Shown here in pieces: positions 42,347 to 49,430 of a stretch of DNA of 49,807 nucleotides. Source of the stretch: an uncultured Alphaproteobacteria bacterium. Lineage in GTDB: Bacteria; Pseudomonadota; Alphaproteobacteria; Rhizobiales; Ancalomicrobiaceae. Location of the stretch: positions 1 through 49,807 of the forward strand of contig CALBKH010000049.1 in the NCBI GenBank assembly GCA_937892955.1, written 5' to 3'. The first letter of the stretch is position 1. Every line of letters starts with the position of its first letter. The translations under genes and the position numbers were made by a program. The notes under the pieces were generated by a model. It was not told the DNA's origin. It searched no databases and saw nothing but the letters and a program-made list of their open reading frames with translations.

Positions 42347-44317
42347 TTGAACGAAGACGCCTCTGATCTGTGGCAGCGGGTCACGTCCCTCGACGCTCTG
42401 AGGGAAGCATGGTTCCGCGTGCATGCGAACGATGGCTCGCACGGTGGCGACGGCGTGACGCTCGAGGCGTTTCACCGCGACGTCTTCGCCAATCTGACGC
42501 AACTGAGGGCGGATCTGTTGGGAGGAACCTACCGAACGGGTCCGTTTCGAAAGGTGAGCGTCCCGAAGAAGAAGCCCGGCTACCGAATCCTGTCGATTCC
42601 GAGCATCCGCGACCGTGTCCTGCACACGAGCATCGCGGTGGTCCTCACTCCCATATTCGAACCGCTCTTCGAAGACAGTTCCTTCGCCTACCGACCGAAC
42701 CGCGGCGTCGTCCATGCCGTCGAGCGTATCGAACGGTGGCGGAAACGTGGGTTCACCGTCGTCATCGAGGCGGACATCGTCAGCTACTTCGACAACATCG
42801 ATCTGGAAATTCTCTTCGACAAAGTCGCTGCCATCATTCGCCCGCTGCCCGGATCCTCCGCCCTGCTCGTGCTTCTCGAGGCGGTTCTCGCCGACCAGGC
42901 TTCCGCGCTGGGGACGCCCGGGCGCGGTCTGGCCCAGGGCTCGCCACTCTCTCCCCTTCTCGCCAATCTCTACCTCGACGCCCTCGACGAGGAGATCGAA
43001 GCGGAGGGAGTCAAGATCGTCCGCTTCGCGGATGATTTCGTCATCCTCTGCAAGTCGCAGAAGAAGGCGGAGAAGGTCCTGGCTCATTGCGTGAGGGTTC
43101 TCGCCGCGCACAACCTCCGTCTTCACGAAGACGGGACACGGATCGTCGACTTCGACAAGGGTTTCGACTTCATCGGGTATCTCTTTCTGAAGACTCTGGC
43201 ACTCAAGGAGAAGAACGAGGAGGCCAAGCCGGTCGGCAAACCGATCAAGTCCGAGGTCACCGACGAGGGAGTGATCGAACTCGAGGAGAACGGATCCCGC
43301 TTCGACCCCGGCAAACGAGTCCTCTACGTCATCGACCCCAACCACACTCTCGGCCTCCGCAATCGAAGCTTCTCCGTCAGGCGCGAAGACGGGTCCGAAC
43401 TGATCGCCATTCCGCATCACCGGATCGGCCGCATCGAGGTTGGGCCGATCGTGGGCGTCGATCGAGCGCCCTTCGATCTCGCTCTGGAGACCAGTGTCGA
43501 CATGGCCTTCGTGGACGGTCTGGGGCAGACGACCGGTCTCCTCGCTTCGGATCGATCGCGGCGGGCGGCCCTTCAACTGGCACAGGCGCACGGGGTCTTC
43601 GAGGATGCCTTCCGCATCGAGGTGGCGAGGCGGTTGGTCGATGCCCGCATTCGAAACCAACGAACGCAGTTGATGCGTCTCGATCGTGCTCGCAGCCTTC
43701 CGGCCGCATCTGCCGCTCTACAGTCGATGATGCGGCTCCTGCGCAAGACGATCGCCGCGACGTCGGTCGATGAGCTTCGTGGGTTGGAAGGAGCGGCCAC
43801 CGCCGCCTATTGGCCGGCATTCGGCGCGATGATCGACGGGATGGAGGGCGATTTCCGCCGGAGTCGTCCCGCGGCCGATCCGGTCAACGCGGTGATCAAC
43901 TATCTCACGGGCATTCTGGAACGCGATACCAGAGCCGCGATTCAATCCGTCGGCCTTCATCCTGGCTTCGGCTTTCTTCACGCGGCAAAGGATGGACACG
44001 AAGGCTTGGTCTACGATCTCATGGAGCCGTTCAGGGCGGGGCTCACGGAAGGCATCGTCGCCCACCTCTTCAATGCTCGGCGCCTTCGGCCGGACATGTT
44101 CGATGTCGTGAGCGAACCGCCCACCAGGATGCACGACGAGGCACGCCGAGCCGTGATCCGTGGTTACGAGGCGGCCGTCGCGAAGCGGATCAACAGAACG
44201 GACGGAGGAGGCAAGCTCGGCTGGAGAGCGATGATGCGCCATCAGGCCGCGACGCTCGCTCGCGCCGTCGAGCGTCGCGACGTCACATTGTTCATTCCAC
44301 ATCTCATGGAGGCGTGA
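42347..44317 (+). CDS. Reverse transcriptase-Cas1 fusion protein
   Basis: In the 656-residue protein, residues 1 to about 290 are a reverse transcriptase of the group II intron-like class. The fingers segment is VSVPKKKPGYRILSIPSIRDRV; motif A is EADIVSYFDNID (catalytic D142), followed by GLAQGSPLSPLLANLYLD, and VRFADDFVIL has F-A-D-D with D229/D230. From about residue 325 comes Cas1, with the full metal triad E525 (GILERD), H545 (GFGFLH) and D557 (DLMEPFR). No Cas6 domain precedes the RT. The start is a TTG at 42347 with GAGGAG 7 nt upstream; no ATG or GTG fits. With Cas2 it should insert new spacers, and the RT would allow capture from RNA. Cas2 follows after 6 nt. Confidence 0.95.
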   Translation: MNEDASDLWQRVTSLDALREAWFRVHANDGSHGGDGVTLEAFHRDVFANLTQLRADLLGGTYRTGPFRKVSVPKKKPGYRILSIPSIRDRVLHTSIAVVLTPIFEPLFEDSSFAYRPNRGVVHAVERIERWRKRGFTVVIEADIVSYFDNIDLEILFDKVAAIIRPLPGSSALLVLLEAVLADQASALGTPGRGLAQGSPLSPLLANLYLDALDEEIEAEGVKIVRFADDFVILCKSQKKAEKVLAHCVRVLAAHNLRLHEDGTRIVDFDKGFDFIGYLFLKTLALKEKNEEAKPVGKPIKSEVTDEGVIELEENGSRFDPGKRVLYVIDPNHTLGLRNRSFSVRREDGSELIAIPHHRIGRIEVGPIVGVDRAPFDLALETSVDMAFVDGLGQTTGLLASDRSRRAALQLAQAHGVFEDAFRIEVARRLVDARIRNQRTQLMRLDRARSLPAASAALQSMMRLLRKTIAATSVDELRGLEGAATAAYWPAFGAMIDGMEGDFRRSRPAADPVNAVINYLTGILERDTRAAIQSVGLHPGFGFLHAAKDGHEGLVYDLMEPFRAGLTEGIVAHLFNARRLRPDMFDVVSEPPTRMHDEARRAVIRGYEAAVAKRINRTDGGGKLGWRAMMRHQAATLARAVERRDVTLFIPHLMEA

Positions 44318-44323
44318 CGCGCC

Positions 44324-44614
44324 ATGGGCCGGGACACCTTCCTCCGCGTTCTCTGTTACGACGTGACGAGCGACCAGAAGCGCCGCAGGATCGCCAAGGT
44401 ACTCGAAGAAGGAGCCTCCAGGGTTCAGTACTCGGTCTTCGAGACCCGTCTGACCGGTTCCGCTCTCGATCGCTTGATCGCCGCGGCGACGGCGCATCTC
44501 GGTCCGGGCGACAGTCTGCGCGTCTACACGATCGACCGGGCGGGTGAGCGGCATTGCACGGTCCACGGCTCGGGTGTTCCGATCGAAACGGAGGCGGATT
44601 TCTGGCTCCTGTGA
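44324..44614 (+). CDS. cas2: CRISPR-associated endonuclease/structural protein Cas2
   Basis: The 96-residue protein begins with the Cas2 ferredoxin-like fold: FLRVLCYDVTSDQKRRRIAKVLEE, with the conserved Asp13 after Y12, then SRVQYSVFETRLTGSALDRLI. This is the 'R.Q.SVFE' pattern of Cas2. Length is typical. It lies 6 nt after RT-cas1 with GGAGG overlapping the end of that gene, so both are made from one transcript. Cas2 dimers bridge two Cas1 dimers in the integrase; the FWLL end could contribute to that contact. Array 2 starts 172 nt downstream. Confidence 0.96.
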   Translation: MGRDTFLRVLCYDVTSDQKRRRIAKVLEEGASRVQYSVFETRLTGSALDRLIAAATAHLGPGDSLRVYTIDRAGERHCTVHGSGVPIETEADFWLL

Positions 44615-44786
44615 ACGGAAAAGACCGGATTCGACCTCAGAACTCCGTAAGTACATGCCGTCATTCAAATTTTATCCCTCGCTGAAAGATCGATCCCATG
44701 AAATGCCACGTCGTCGGAGGTATCTCGGCATCGACCTCAGAAACGAGGCGAATTGTCATCGGTGTTGCAAAGGGCTATGGAGAATG
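44615..44786 (+). promoter_or_regulatory. Leader of CRISPR array 2
   Basis: The 172-nt non-coding region between cas2 and the first repeat of array 2 carries CCTCAGAAACGAGG (44735-44748) and CAAAGGGCTATGGA (44768-44781), both shared with leader 1. The second ends 5 nt before the repeat. A related half-copy, TCGACCTCAGAA, occurs at 44631-44642. The stretch 44650-44690 is AT-rich (TTCAAATTTTATCC) and could hold the array promoter. Beyond these motifs the two leaders are not obviously alike. Confidence 0.62.
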
Positions 44787-45234
44787 GTTCGGCACGACCG
44801 CCTCTTTCACGGCGGACTGACACGGGGGTATCCTCCGTGGGTGGCCAATTTTCGTTCGGCACGACCGCCTCTTTCACGGCGGACTGACACTTATCCTTTC
44901 GGGGGTGGACGGGTTGCGGTGTTCGGCACGACCGCCTCTTTCACGGCGGACTGACACAAGATTGATGCGATGCGGCGGATTCCTTGTTCGGCACGACCGC
45001 CTCTTTCACGGCGGACTGACACCCTCCTGTTGCGAAACGGTAAGGGTATTCCGTTCGGCACGACCGCCTCTTTCACGGCGGACTGACACCCTTGGGGAAC
45101 GGCGAGGTGTCTCTTTGTTAAGTGTGAATGTTCGGCACGACCGCCTCTTTCACGGCGGACTGACACGCAGGGCGCAAAAGATCAAAGATGGGACGTTGTT
45201 CGGCACGACCGCCTCTTTCACGGCGGACTGACAC
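44787..45234 (+). CRISPR. Type VI-A CRISPR array 2: 7 repeats, 6 spacers
   Basis: The same 37-nt repeat as array 1, in the same orientation, starts at 44787, 44854, 44921, 44986, 45053, 45130 and 45198. All seven copies are identical, including the last one, so this array lacks the decayed terminal repeat of array 1. That suggests it is younger or was truncated. Spacers are 30, 30, 28, 30, 40 and 31 nt; the fifth is unusually long. No spacer matches other DNA in this window by eye. After the last repeat the sequence becomes G+C-rich chromosomal-type DNA. Confidence 0.97.
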
Positions 45235-45339
45235 ACGTGGTTCAAGCAGGCCTCGCTGGGCATGGCCGCCGGCGTCTCAGGGAAAAGCGTTCCCCTCGCC
45301 CGGCTGAACGGAGGCCCCGAGGATGGCCGTGCCGGAGTT

Positions 45340-46077
45340 TCACCGGCTCCGGATGTTCGAAGGATCGGGGATGAAAATGCCTTCCGGCAAAATCATCGCC
45401 GTCAGGCAGCCGCCCTTGCCTGCCCCCGTATCGAGGAACACGACCTTGCCGCCGAGCTTCGTTGACCGAAGCTGCACGCGGTGGTCCGCACCCGTATCGT
45501 GTCCGACGACGACGGTCGTTCCTGCAGGAACCTCGTCGAGCCAAGCGTATGTCCGAACGGGATGCCCGAGACCGTCGCGGGCACCGGATGTCTCGCCATA
45601 GAGAGCGAGTGCCGTCACGGCGCCGCGCCGGGGAACCGGCGTCGGCGACTTCGTGGCCATTGCAGGGTGGAATGCCCCGTGGACGAAGACATGATCGTTC
45701 CAACGCGCCCACAATAGGGACATTCCCCAAGCGCGCTGCAGATCTTCATGGAAACTCGCTCCCGCATCGTCGAGTTGGCGCAGGGTTTCGGCGAGTTCGA
45801 TATCGACGACGACGGGATTTCCAGCGAACCTCCGCATCAACTTGTCGTCGTGGTTCCCTTTGATCCAGGTCGCTCTCCCGTCCACGACTCGAGGAACTAT
45901 GGCTCGCAGAACGCCGATGGAATCAGGGCCTCGATCCACCAGATCCCCGAGAAGGACGAGATGTCGTCGGTCGGAATCCGCTCGTTGAATGATCGGCGCG
46001 AGTTCACTCATCATGCCGTGAACATCGCCCACGACGGCGAGCCGATCCTGCGAGGCGAGCCGATCTTCCGGCGTCAT
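45340..46077 (-). CDS. Metallophosphoesterase, PPP-type phosphatase
   Basis: The 245-residue protein has the full calcineurin-like metal site: GDVHG near residue 18, GDLVDRGPDS near 44, GNHDD near 73, VFVHGAFHP near 130 and VVGHDTG near 190. This set matches PrpE/Pnkp-like Ser/Thr phosphatases and diadenosine tetraphosphatases; the substrate cannot be told apart by eye. Its ATG overlaps the stop of the membrane protein gene by 4 nt (ATGA), so the two are translationally coupled and probably work together. It converges on CRISPR array 2, 105 nt away. The short stretch between them has no gene I can support. Confidence 0.88.
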   Translation of the reverse strand: MTPEDRLASQDRLAVVGDVHGMMSELAPIIQRADSDRRHLVLLGDLVDRGPDSIGVLRAIVPRVVDGRATWIKGNHDDKLMRRFAGNPVVVDIELAETLRQLDDAGASFHEDLQRAWGMSLLWARWNDHVFVHGAFHPAMATKSPTPVPRRGAVTALALYGETSGARDGLGHPVRTYAWLDEVPAGTTVVVGHDTGADHRVQLRSTKLGGKVVFLDTGAGKGGCLTAMILPEGIFIPDPSNIRSR

Positions 46078-47345
46078 CCCTTGCGAACCCGCTCGAGCAT
46101 CCGCCGAAAGATCGCAGCCAAGTTCTGGCCACCCATTTCCAGGGGCGCGATCGACATCAGATCCTTATCGCTCTTCCGCTTGAGGAGCACTAATACACCG
46201 ATTCCGATCAGCAGGCCCCACCCGAGCGCAGATGGCGCCGGCCAAAGACTGTCGTCGCCGACCAAGACTTCGAATTGGTCCTTGAGAAGGGGATAGACCA
46301 AAGCGCCGGCAGCTGCGCTGCCGCCGACCCGCGTCAGCCAGTCGAAGGCCGCCTTGTGGGCACGCTCCCTTGCCGACTTGAGATAGACGTCGACGTCGGC
46401 CAGATCCGTCCCCAGTTCGACCATCATCTGGTCGAGCCGCATCGCGCGTCGTATCGCTCGATGGAACGCATTCTGTGTCGAGACGTAACTCAGCTCGGAG
46501 AACCGGAAGCAGAGGCGGAAAGCCAACGCGGCCTGACGTAGTTCCTCGAGACGGGCGAGCAGAGCCTCTTCACTGCCCATATCGCTTGGAGGAATGAGGG
46601 AAGCGGCCGTCGCAGCCACGAGATAGGCTTGTTCATGTAAGGCAAGAAGAGCGACCTGCTGATAATTGAGTCTATAAGTTCCCGTCTTGTAGTTCGCGAG
46701 AAAGGAGGGCAGCTCCTCAGCACCTTCGCTTCGACCGACAATGGTCGCCACCCCCTCGATGGCAATCGCATGCCGCACACTGCCGAAATATTCGATCAGT
46801 TCCACGTCCGCTTTCGACGCGTCGAGATCGTAATCGGACGTATATTGTCGTGCCAGCCAGACGGCCAAAGTATCTCGCGCCTCGACAGCAACGGGGCAAT
46901 CGAATTTTGCGAAGACGTATGTATGAACCCGTCCGGATAGCTTTGTTTCCGAGAGGGGGCCCAGCACCAACCCACGGACGAACTCACCGAGCGAAAAATC
47001 AGTGGCTTCCTGATCTGCGGCGTCGGTGTCTTCGATCCAGCGAACACGGTTGAAACGAGCGAATGCGTTTTGGGTCTCCAGTAACTCGATCGCAGAGATC
47101 GGACCGCCACCGATCGGCTTCAACGATACACGCGCCATACAGAAGCCGTGGCCCGTCGAAAAACTGGCGACGTTCAAATCGCCCAGCTCGACTTCCATTC
47201 GGCGGGCTTCAATTCCGTATTGCGCCATTCGCCGGCATGCCGCTTTGCCGGGGGCCCATACGATACGTTTCCGTGTGCGCTCTGCGTCTGATGCTTCGGC
47301 ATAGAGATCGCACTTCGAGACCAGACGCCTCGCCTGCGGCGCCAA
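46074..47345 (-). CDS. Uncharacterised membrane-anchored protein coupled to a phosphatase
   Basis: The 423-residue protein has a long cytoplasmic part with LSGRVHTYVFAKFDCPVAVEARDTLAVWLARQYTSDYD, FGSVRHAIAIEGVATIVGR and FLANYKTGTYRLNYQQVALLALHEQAYLVAAT. Two likely transmembrane helices follow near the C terminus (AAAGALVYPLL and ALGWGLLIGIGVLVLL), with a short basic tail. I recognise no family. The TTG start at 47345 has only a poor ribosome site, and the frame stays open upstream through the palindromic repeat to 47654. The true N terminus may therefore have been disturbed by that insertion. It overlaps the phosphatase gene at its 3' end. Confidence 0.6.
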   Translation of the reverse strand: MAPQARRLVSKCDLYAEASDAERTRKRIVWAPGKAACRRMAQYGIEARRMEVELGDLNVASFSTGHGFCMARVSLKPIGGGPISAIELLETQNAFARFNRVRWIEDTDAADQEATDFSLGEFVRGLVLGPLSETKLSGRVHTYVFAKFDCPVAVEARDTLAVWLARQYTSDYDLDASKADVELIEYFGSVRHAIAIEGVATIVGRSEGAEELPSFLANYKTGTYRLNYQQVALLALHEQAYLVAATAASLIPPSDMGSEEALLARLEELRQAALAFRLCFRFSELSYVSTQNAFHRAIRRAMRLDQMMVELGTDLADVDVYLKSARERAHKAAFDWLTRVGGSAAAGALVYPLLKDQFEVLVGDDSLWPAPSALGWGLLIGIGVLVLLKRKSDKDLMSIAPLEMGGQNLAAIFRRMLERVRKG

Positions 47346-47448
47346 GCTCCAATAAGTGACGAGATCGCCTCGATCACCTCTGATACCAGTCTTGCGAAGT
47401 TCTGACCGTTTTCCGGGCGGTTCGGTTTCGAAGGTCGGTGCTCCGACG

Positions 47449-47573
47449 TCCCCTCTCCCCTCGTGGGGGAGGGACAGGGAGAGGGGTATACGACCTGTCC
47501 TCGAACTCTTGCGCTTGCGGAGTCTTCCGGAGTGACCCCTCTCTCCGTCTCTCCCCCACGAGGGGGGAGAGGA
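47449..47573. repeat. Palindromic mosaic repeat element (RIME-like)
   Basis: Two 38-nt arms, 47449-47486 and 47536-47573, are inverted copies of each other at roughly 32 of 38 positions. Each holds the self-complementary core CCCCTCGTGGGGGAG. About 49 nt separate the arms. Size, structure and core are like the intergenic mosaic or palindromic repeats common in Hyphomicrobiales. Here the element lies inside a reading frame rather than between genes. Whether it is mobilised by an encoded enzyme elsewhere is unknown. Confidence 0.72.
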
Positions 47574-47911
47574 CCGGATGCGAGGGCCTTCGGTAGATCC
47601 ACGCCAATCGAGTCGAAAATTCGTGAGCGCGGTATGAGAAGTCCGACGATGTGGTCATGAAAGTCCGTACCCACCTCGCGGGCGCGCAAACGTGCCCATA
47701 CGGGTTCGTCGGCGTATCGGGTTCGAAGCGCCTCGATCTGTTCACGTGGAAATAAGCTCGAGTCGGTTGAAACGAGATCCTTCATTCGTAAAGGGCTTGT
47801 CGCGCCACTGGCGACCGGTCCCGAAGATGGGTCCAGTCCATCGATCTCGTAGTAGAAAGTGATCTCGTGATCGGCGACCTCGACGGCTGCAATCTCACCG
47901 ATGTTCGACAT
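47574..47911 (-). pseudogene. 5' part of an unknown gene interrupted by the palindromic repeat
   Basis: From the ATG at 47911 (GGAG 7 nt upstream) the frame reads MSNIGEIAAVEVADHEITFYYEIDGLDP and continues to IPRSRIFDSIGVDLPKAL. It has a sensible amino-acid make-up up to about 47590, where it runs into the palindromic element. Through the element it becomes Pro/Arg-rich low-quality sequence, then stays open in a frame different from that of the downstream gene until 47174. Two readings are possible: one larger gene split by insertion and frameshift, or an upstream gene whose 3' end was replaced. No family is recognised. Confidence 0.5.
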
Positions 47912-48425
47912 ATGTGTGCTCCGGATCCGCTCGACCGACATCTTAGCGATGCCCATCCTGACGACAACCACCGGAGGCCTTGTTCGGGCTTTCACTCAGG
48001 TCGTCAGACGCGCCCTGTTGAACCCGAGCGCATGGGGACAAGGGCAAATGCCGTTGTGCCCGATGATTGCATTGACCCGACAACTTCCATCCGCCCGCAG
48101 ATAGTATTGCGCCCTGCGTTCGCCCGGTAAACGCGGTGTCCGATCGATCTGATGTGGACGCCGGCTGCCACCTGCGCGACCCGCTCGGAACATATCGGTA
48201 TAGCTCGCATCGTCCTGAGCAAGAGGATCGTCTCAGTCTGTCGAGGTTCGGTTCGCATTCACAACCTGCAAGATCCCTTCGGGTACAGTCTTGGGACACG
48301 TGATGCTGAACTCAACGGAAATGCCCCTCTGGGAAATGGATCGCAATAGCCAGAAATGAGATTTCCGTTTCCTACGTGATCCAAGCGAGCTTTCGGACTC
48401 ACTCGTCGGAAGTCAAAGCGTTATG
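47912..48425. other. Region without a well-supported gene
   Basis: This stretch of about 510 nt between the interrupted gene and the MarR-like gene has mixed composition. One short minus-strand frame, 47996-48193, ends in a protein-like segment (QYYLRADGSCRVNAIIGHNG, then CPCPHALGF) and could be a tiny gene or the tail of a decayed one. It has no convincing start. I see no repeats or RNA genes. Confidence 0.35.
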
Positions 48426-48836
48426 CTACTTCCTTGGATTGGTATATTTTTCAGAAACCTCCCCAAGAATTGCGTCGATTTTTGTGGCAATGAACGTTCC
48501 GCGAGGCGTCAGGATGACATTTTTCTCCTTGAGACTCGTCGGTGTTGGAATCTTGTCGATCAGACCAAGCCCACCTTTCCTGGATACTCCAGAGCCGAGG
48601 TTGTCCGTGTGTCGCGCCAAGGTCGGATACGGTATGCTGAGGCGCTCAGAGAAATCTTTCAGAGTAGGTAGCCGTTCTTGATCTGAACCATCCTCTCGGA
48701 TTATTTCCAGAAAAACTCGTAACTCGGCCAAATTGACGCTTGGCATGGCGGTTCTTACAAAGTCCAATACTGCAGTCGCTGCTTCCCATTCCCGCTCATT
48801 CTGCTTTCCAATGGAAGGGTGGAAGAAAAAAAACAT
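48426..48836 (-). CDS. MarR-like winged-helix transcriptional regulator
   Basis: The 136-residue protein contains AVLDFVRTAMPSVNLAELRVFLEIIREDG, then TLKDFSERLSIPYPTLARHTDNLG as a helix-turn-helix (about residues 58-81). A wing with SRKGGLGLIDKIPTP...KNVILTPRGTFIATKI follows. The 'LG L ID ... V LT RG' wing is typical of MarR-type regulators. It is divergent from the gene at 48983, and the 146-nt gap holds an inverted repeat that is a likely operator. AT content is higher than in the chromosome, in line with the island. Confidence 0.7.
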   Translation of the reverse strand: MFFFFHPSIGKQNEREWEAATAVLDFVRTAMPSVNLAELRVFLEIIREDGSDQERLPTLKDFSERLSIPYPTLARHTDNLGSGVSRKGGLGLIDKIPTPTSLKEKNVILTPRGTFIATKIDAILGEVSEKYTNPRK

Positions 48837-48904
48837 CGTCGGATTCTCCGTTTGTTAATCAATCAGACAGACTGCAGACGGCGCCGTCAATATCACATTG
48901 CATA

Positions 48905-48937
48905 TTATCATAAATGAGATTATATGAAGAATGATAA
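48905..48937. promoter_or_regulatory. Inverted-repeat operator/promoter between MarR-like gene and small protein gene
   Basis: TTATCAT (48905-48911) and ATGATAA (48931-48937) form a perfect 7-bp inverted repeat. Within the same AT-rich stretch, TTGCAT (48898-48903) and TATATG (48921-48926), 17 nt apart, could act as a promoter for the rightward gene. A dimeric regulator bound to the palindrome would cover that promoter. The MarR-like protein is the obvious candidate. Confidence 0.45.
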
Positions 48938-48982
48938 CAAGGCGCTGCATTGGCATCAGCACCCCTACCAAAGGAGTCCACC

Positions 48983-49315
48983 ATGAATGTAATCGACCAG
49001 ATCCACGTTCGCCGCGTCATCAACGGCCGCTCCTATGATACCGGAACGGCCGAGTTCGTCGCCGTGATTACCTGCTATCGTTGGGGCTGGGACGACTTCC
49101 AGTCGGAATTGACGGCGCTGTATCTCTCGCGACGGGGGCAGTGGTTCCTCGCCGGTGAAGGGGGAGCCACATCCCGTTGGGCCAAGCCGTGCTCGAGTGG
49201 CAACAGCCACAACCCGGGGACCGGCATCGAGCTGATTGCACCGGACGAGGCTCAGCGGCTGTTGGAGGAGGTCGATGGCGATGTCGACAAGTATTTCCCG
49301 GTCGAGGAAGGCTGA
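48983..49315 (+). CDS. Conserved small protein of mobile elements, unknown function
   Basis: The 110-residue protein reads VRRVINGRSYDTGTAEFVAVITCYR near the N terminus and LTALYLSRRGQWFLAGEGGATSRWAKP in the middle, ending with GIELIAPDEAQRLLEEV. The 'INGK.YDT.TA', 'LY.T..G.WFL.GEGG..S.YA' and 'I.P....EA..WLE' pattern is one I know from many small uncharacterised proteins on plasmids and integrative elements. AAGGAG lies before the ATG at 48983. It is divergent from the MarR-like gene and followed by a strong terminator. Confidence 0.72.
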   Translation: MNVIDQIHVRRVINGRSYDTGTAEFVAVITCYRWGWDDFQSELTALYLSRRGQWFLAGEGGATSRWAKPCSSGNSHNPGTGIELIAPDEAQRLLEEVDGDVDKYFPVEEG

Positions 49316-49337
49316 TCCGATCAAGTGATTTACCGCT

Positions 49338-49378
49338 AACGCAAGAAAGCCCCCCCTCGAGGCGGGCTTTCTTGCGTT
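49338..49378. terminator. Strong bidirectional terminator hairpin
   Basis: A perfect 15-bp stem, AACGCAAGAAAGCCC (49338-49352) and GGGCTTTCTTGCGTT (49364-49378), surrounds an 11-nt loop. It lies 22 nt after the stop of the small protein gene and 52 nt after the stop of the minus-strand gene at 49431. Its pairing of A-rich and T-rich arms suits termination in both directions. Confidence 0.85.
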
Positions 49379-49430
49379 CTGGATTGCGGCACCCGATGCA
49401 AATTTTGAATTTTCCCGCTCCGAACACACC

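Noticed and set aside
41841..42384. Several open frames across the CRISPR arrays encoding repeated SAVKEAVVPN-type or RHDRLFHGGLT-type peptides
   Set aside because: They are translations of the 37-nt repeat, which is not a multiple of three; no ribosome sites and no conservation expected.
42347..44317. A group II intron maturase or mobile retroelement in place of RT-Cas1
   Set aside because: No intron RNA structure or En/X domain; the RT is joined to a complete Cas1 with its metal triad and followed by cas2.
45235..45339. A possible truncated gene directly after array 2 (plus-strand peptide beginning TWFKQASLGMAAGV)
   Set aside because: Too short, no start, and overlapping the phosphatase 3' end; could be chance coding-like sequence.
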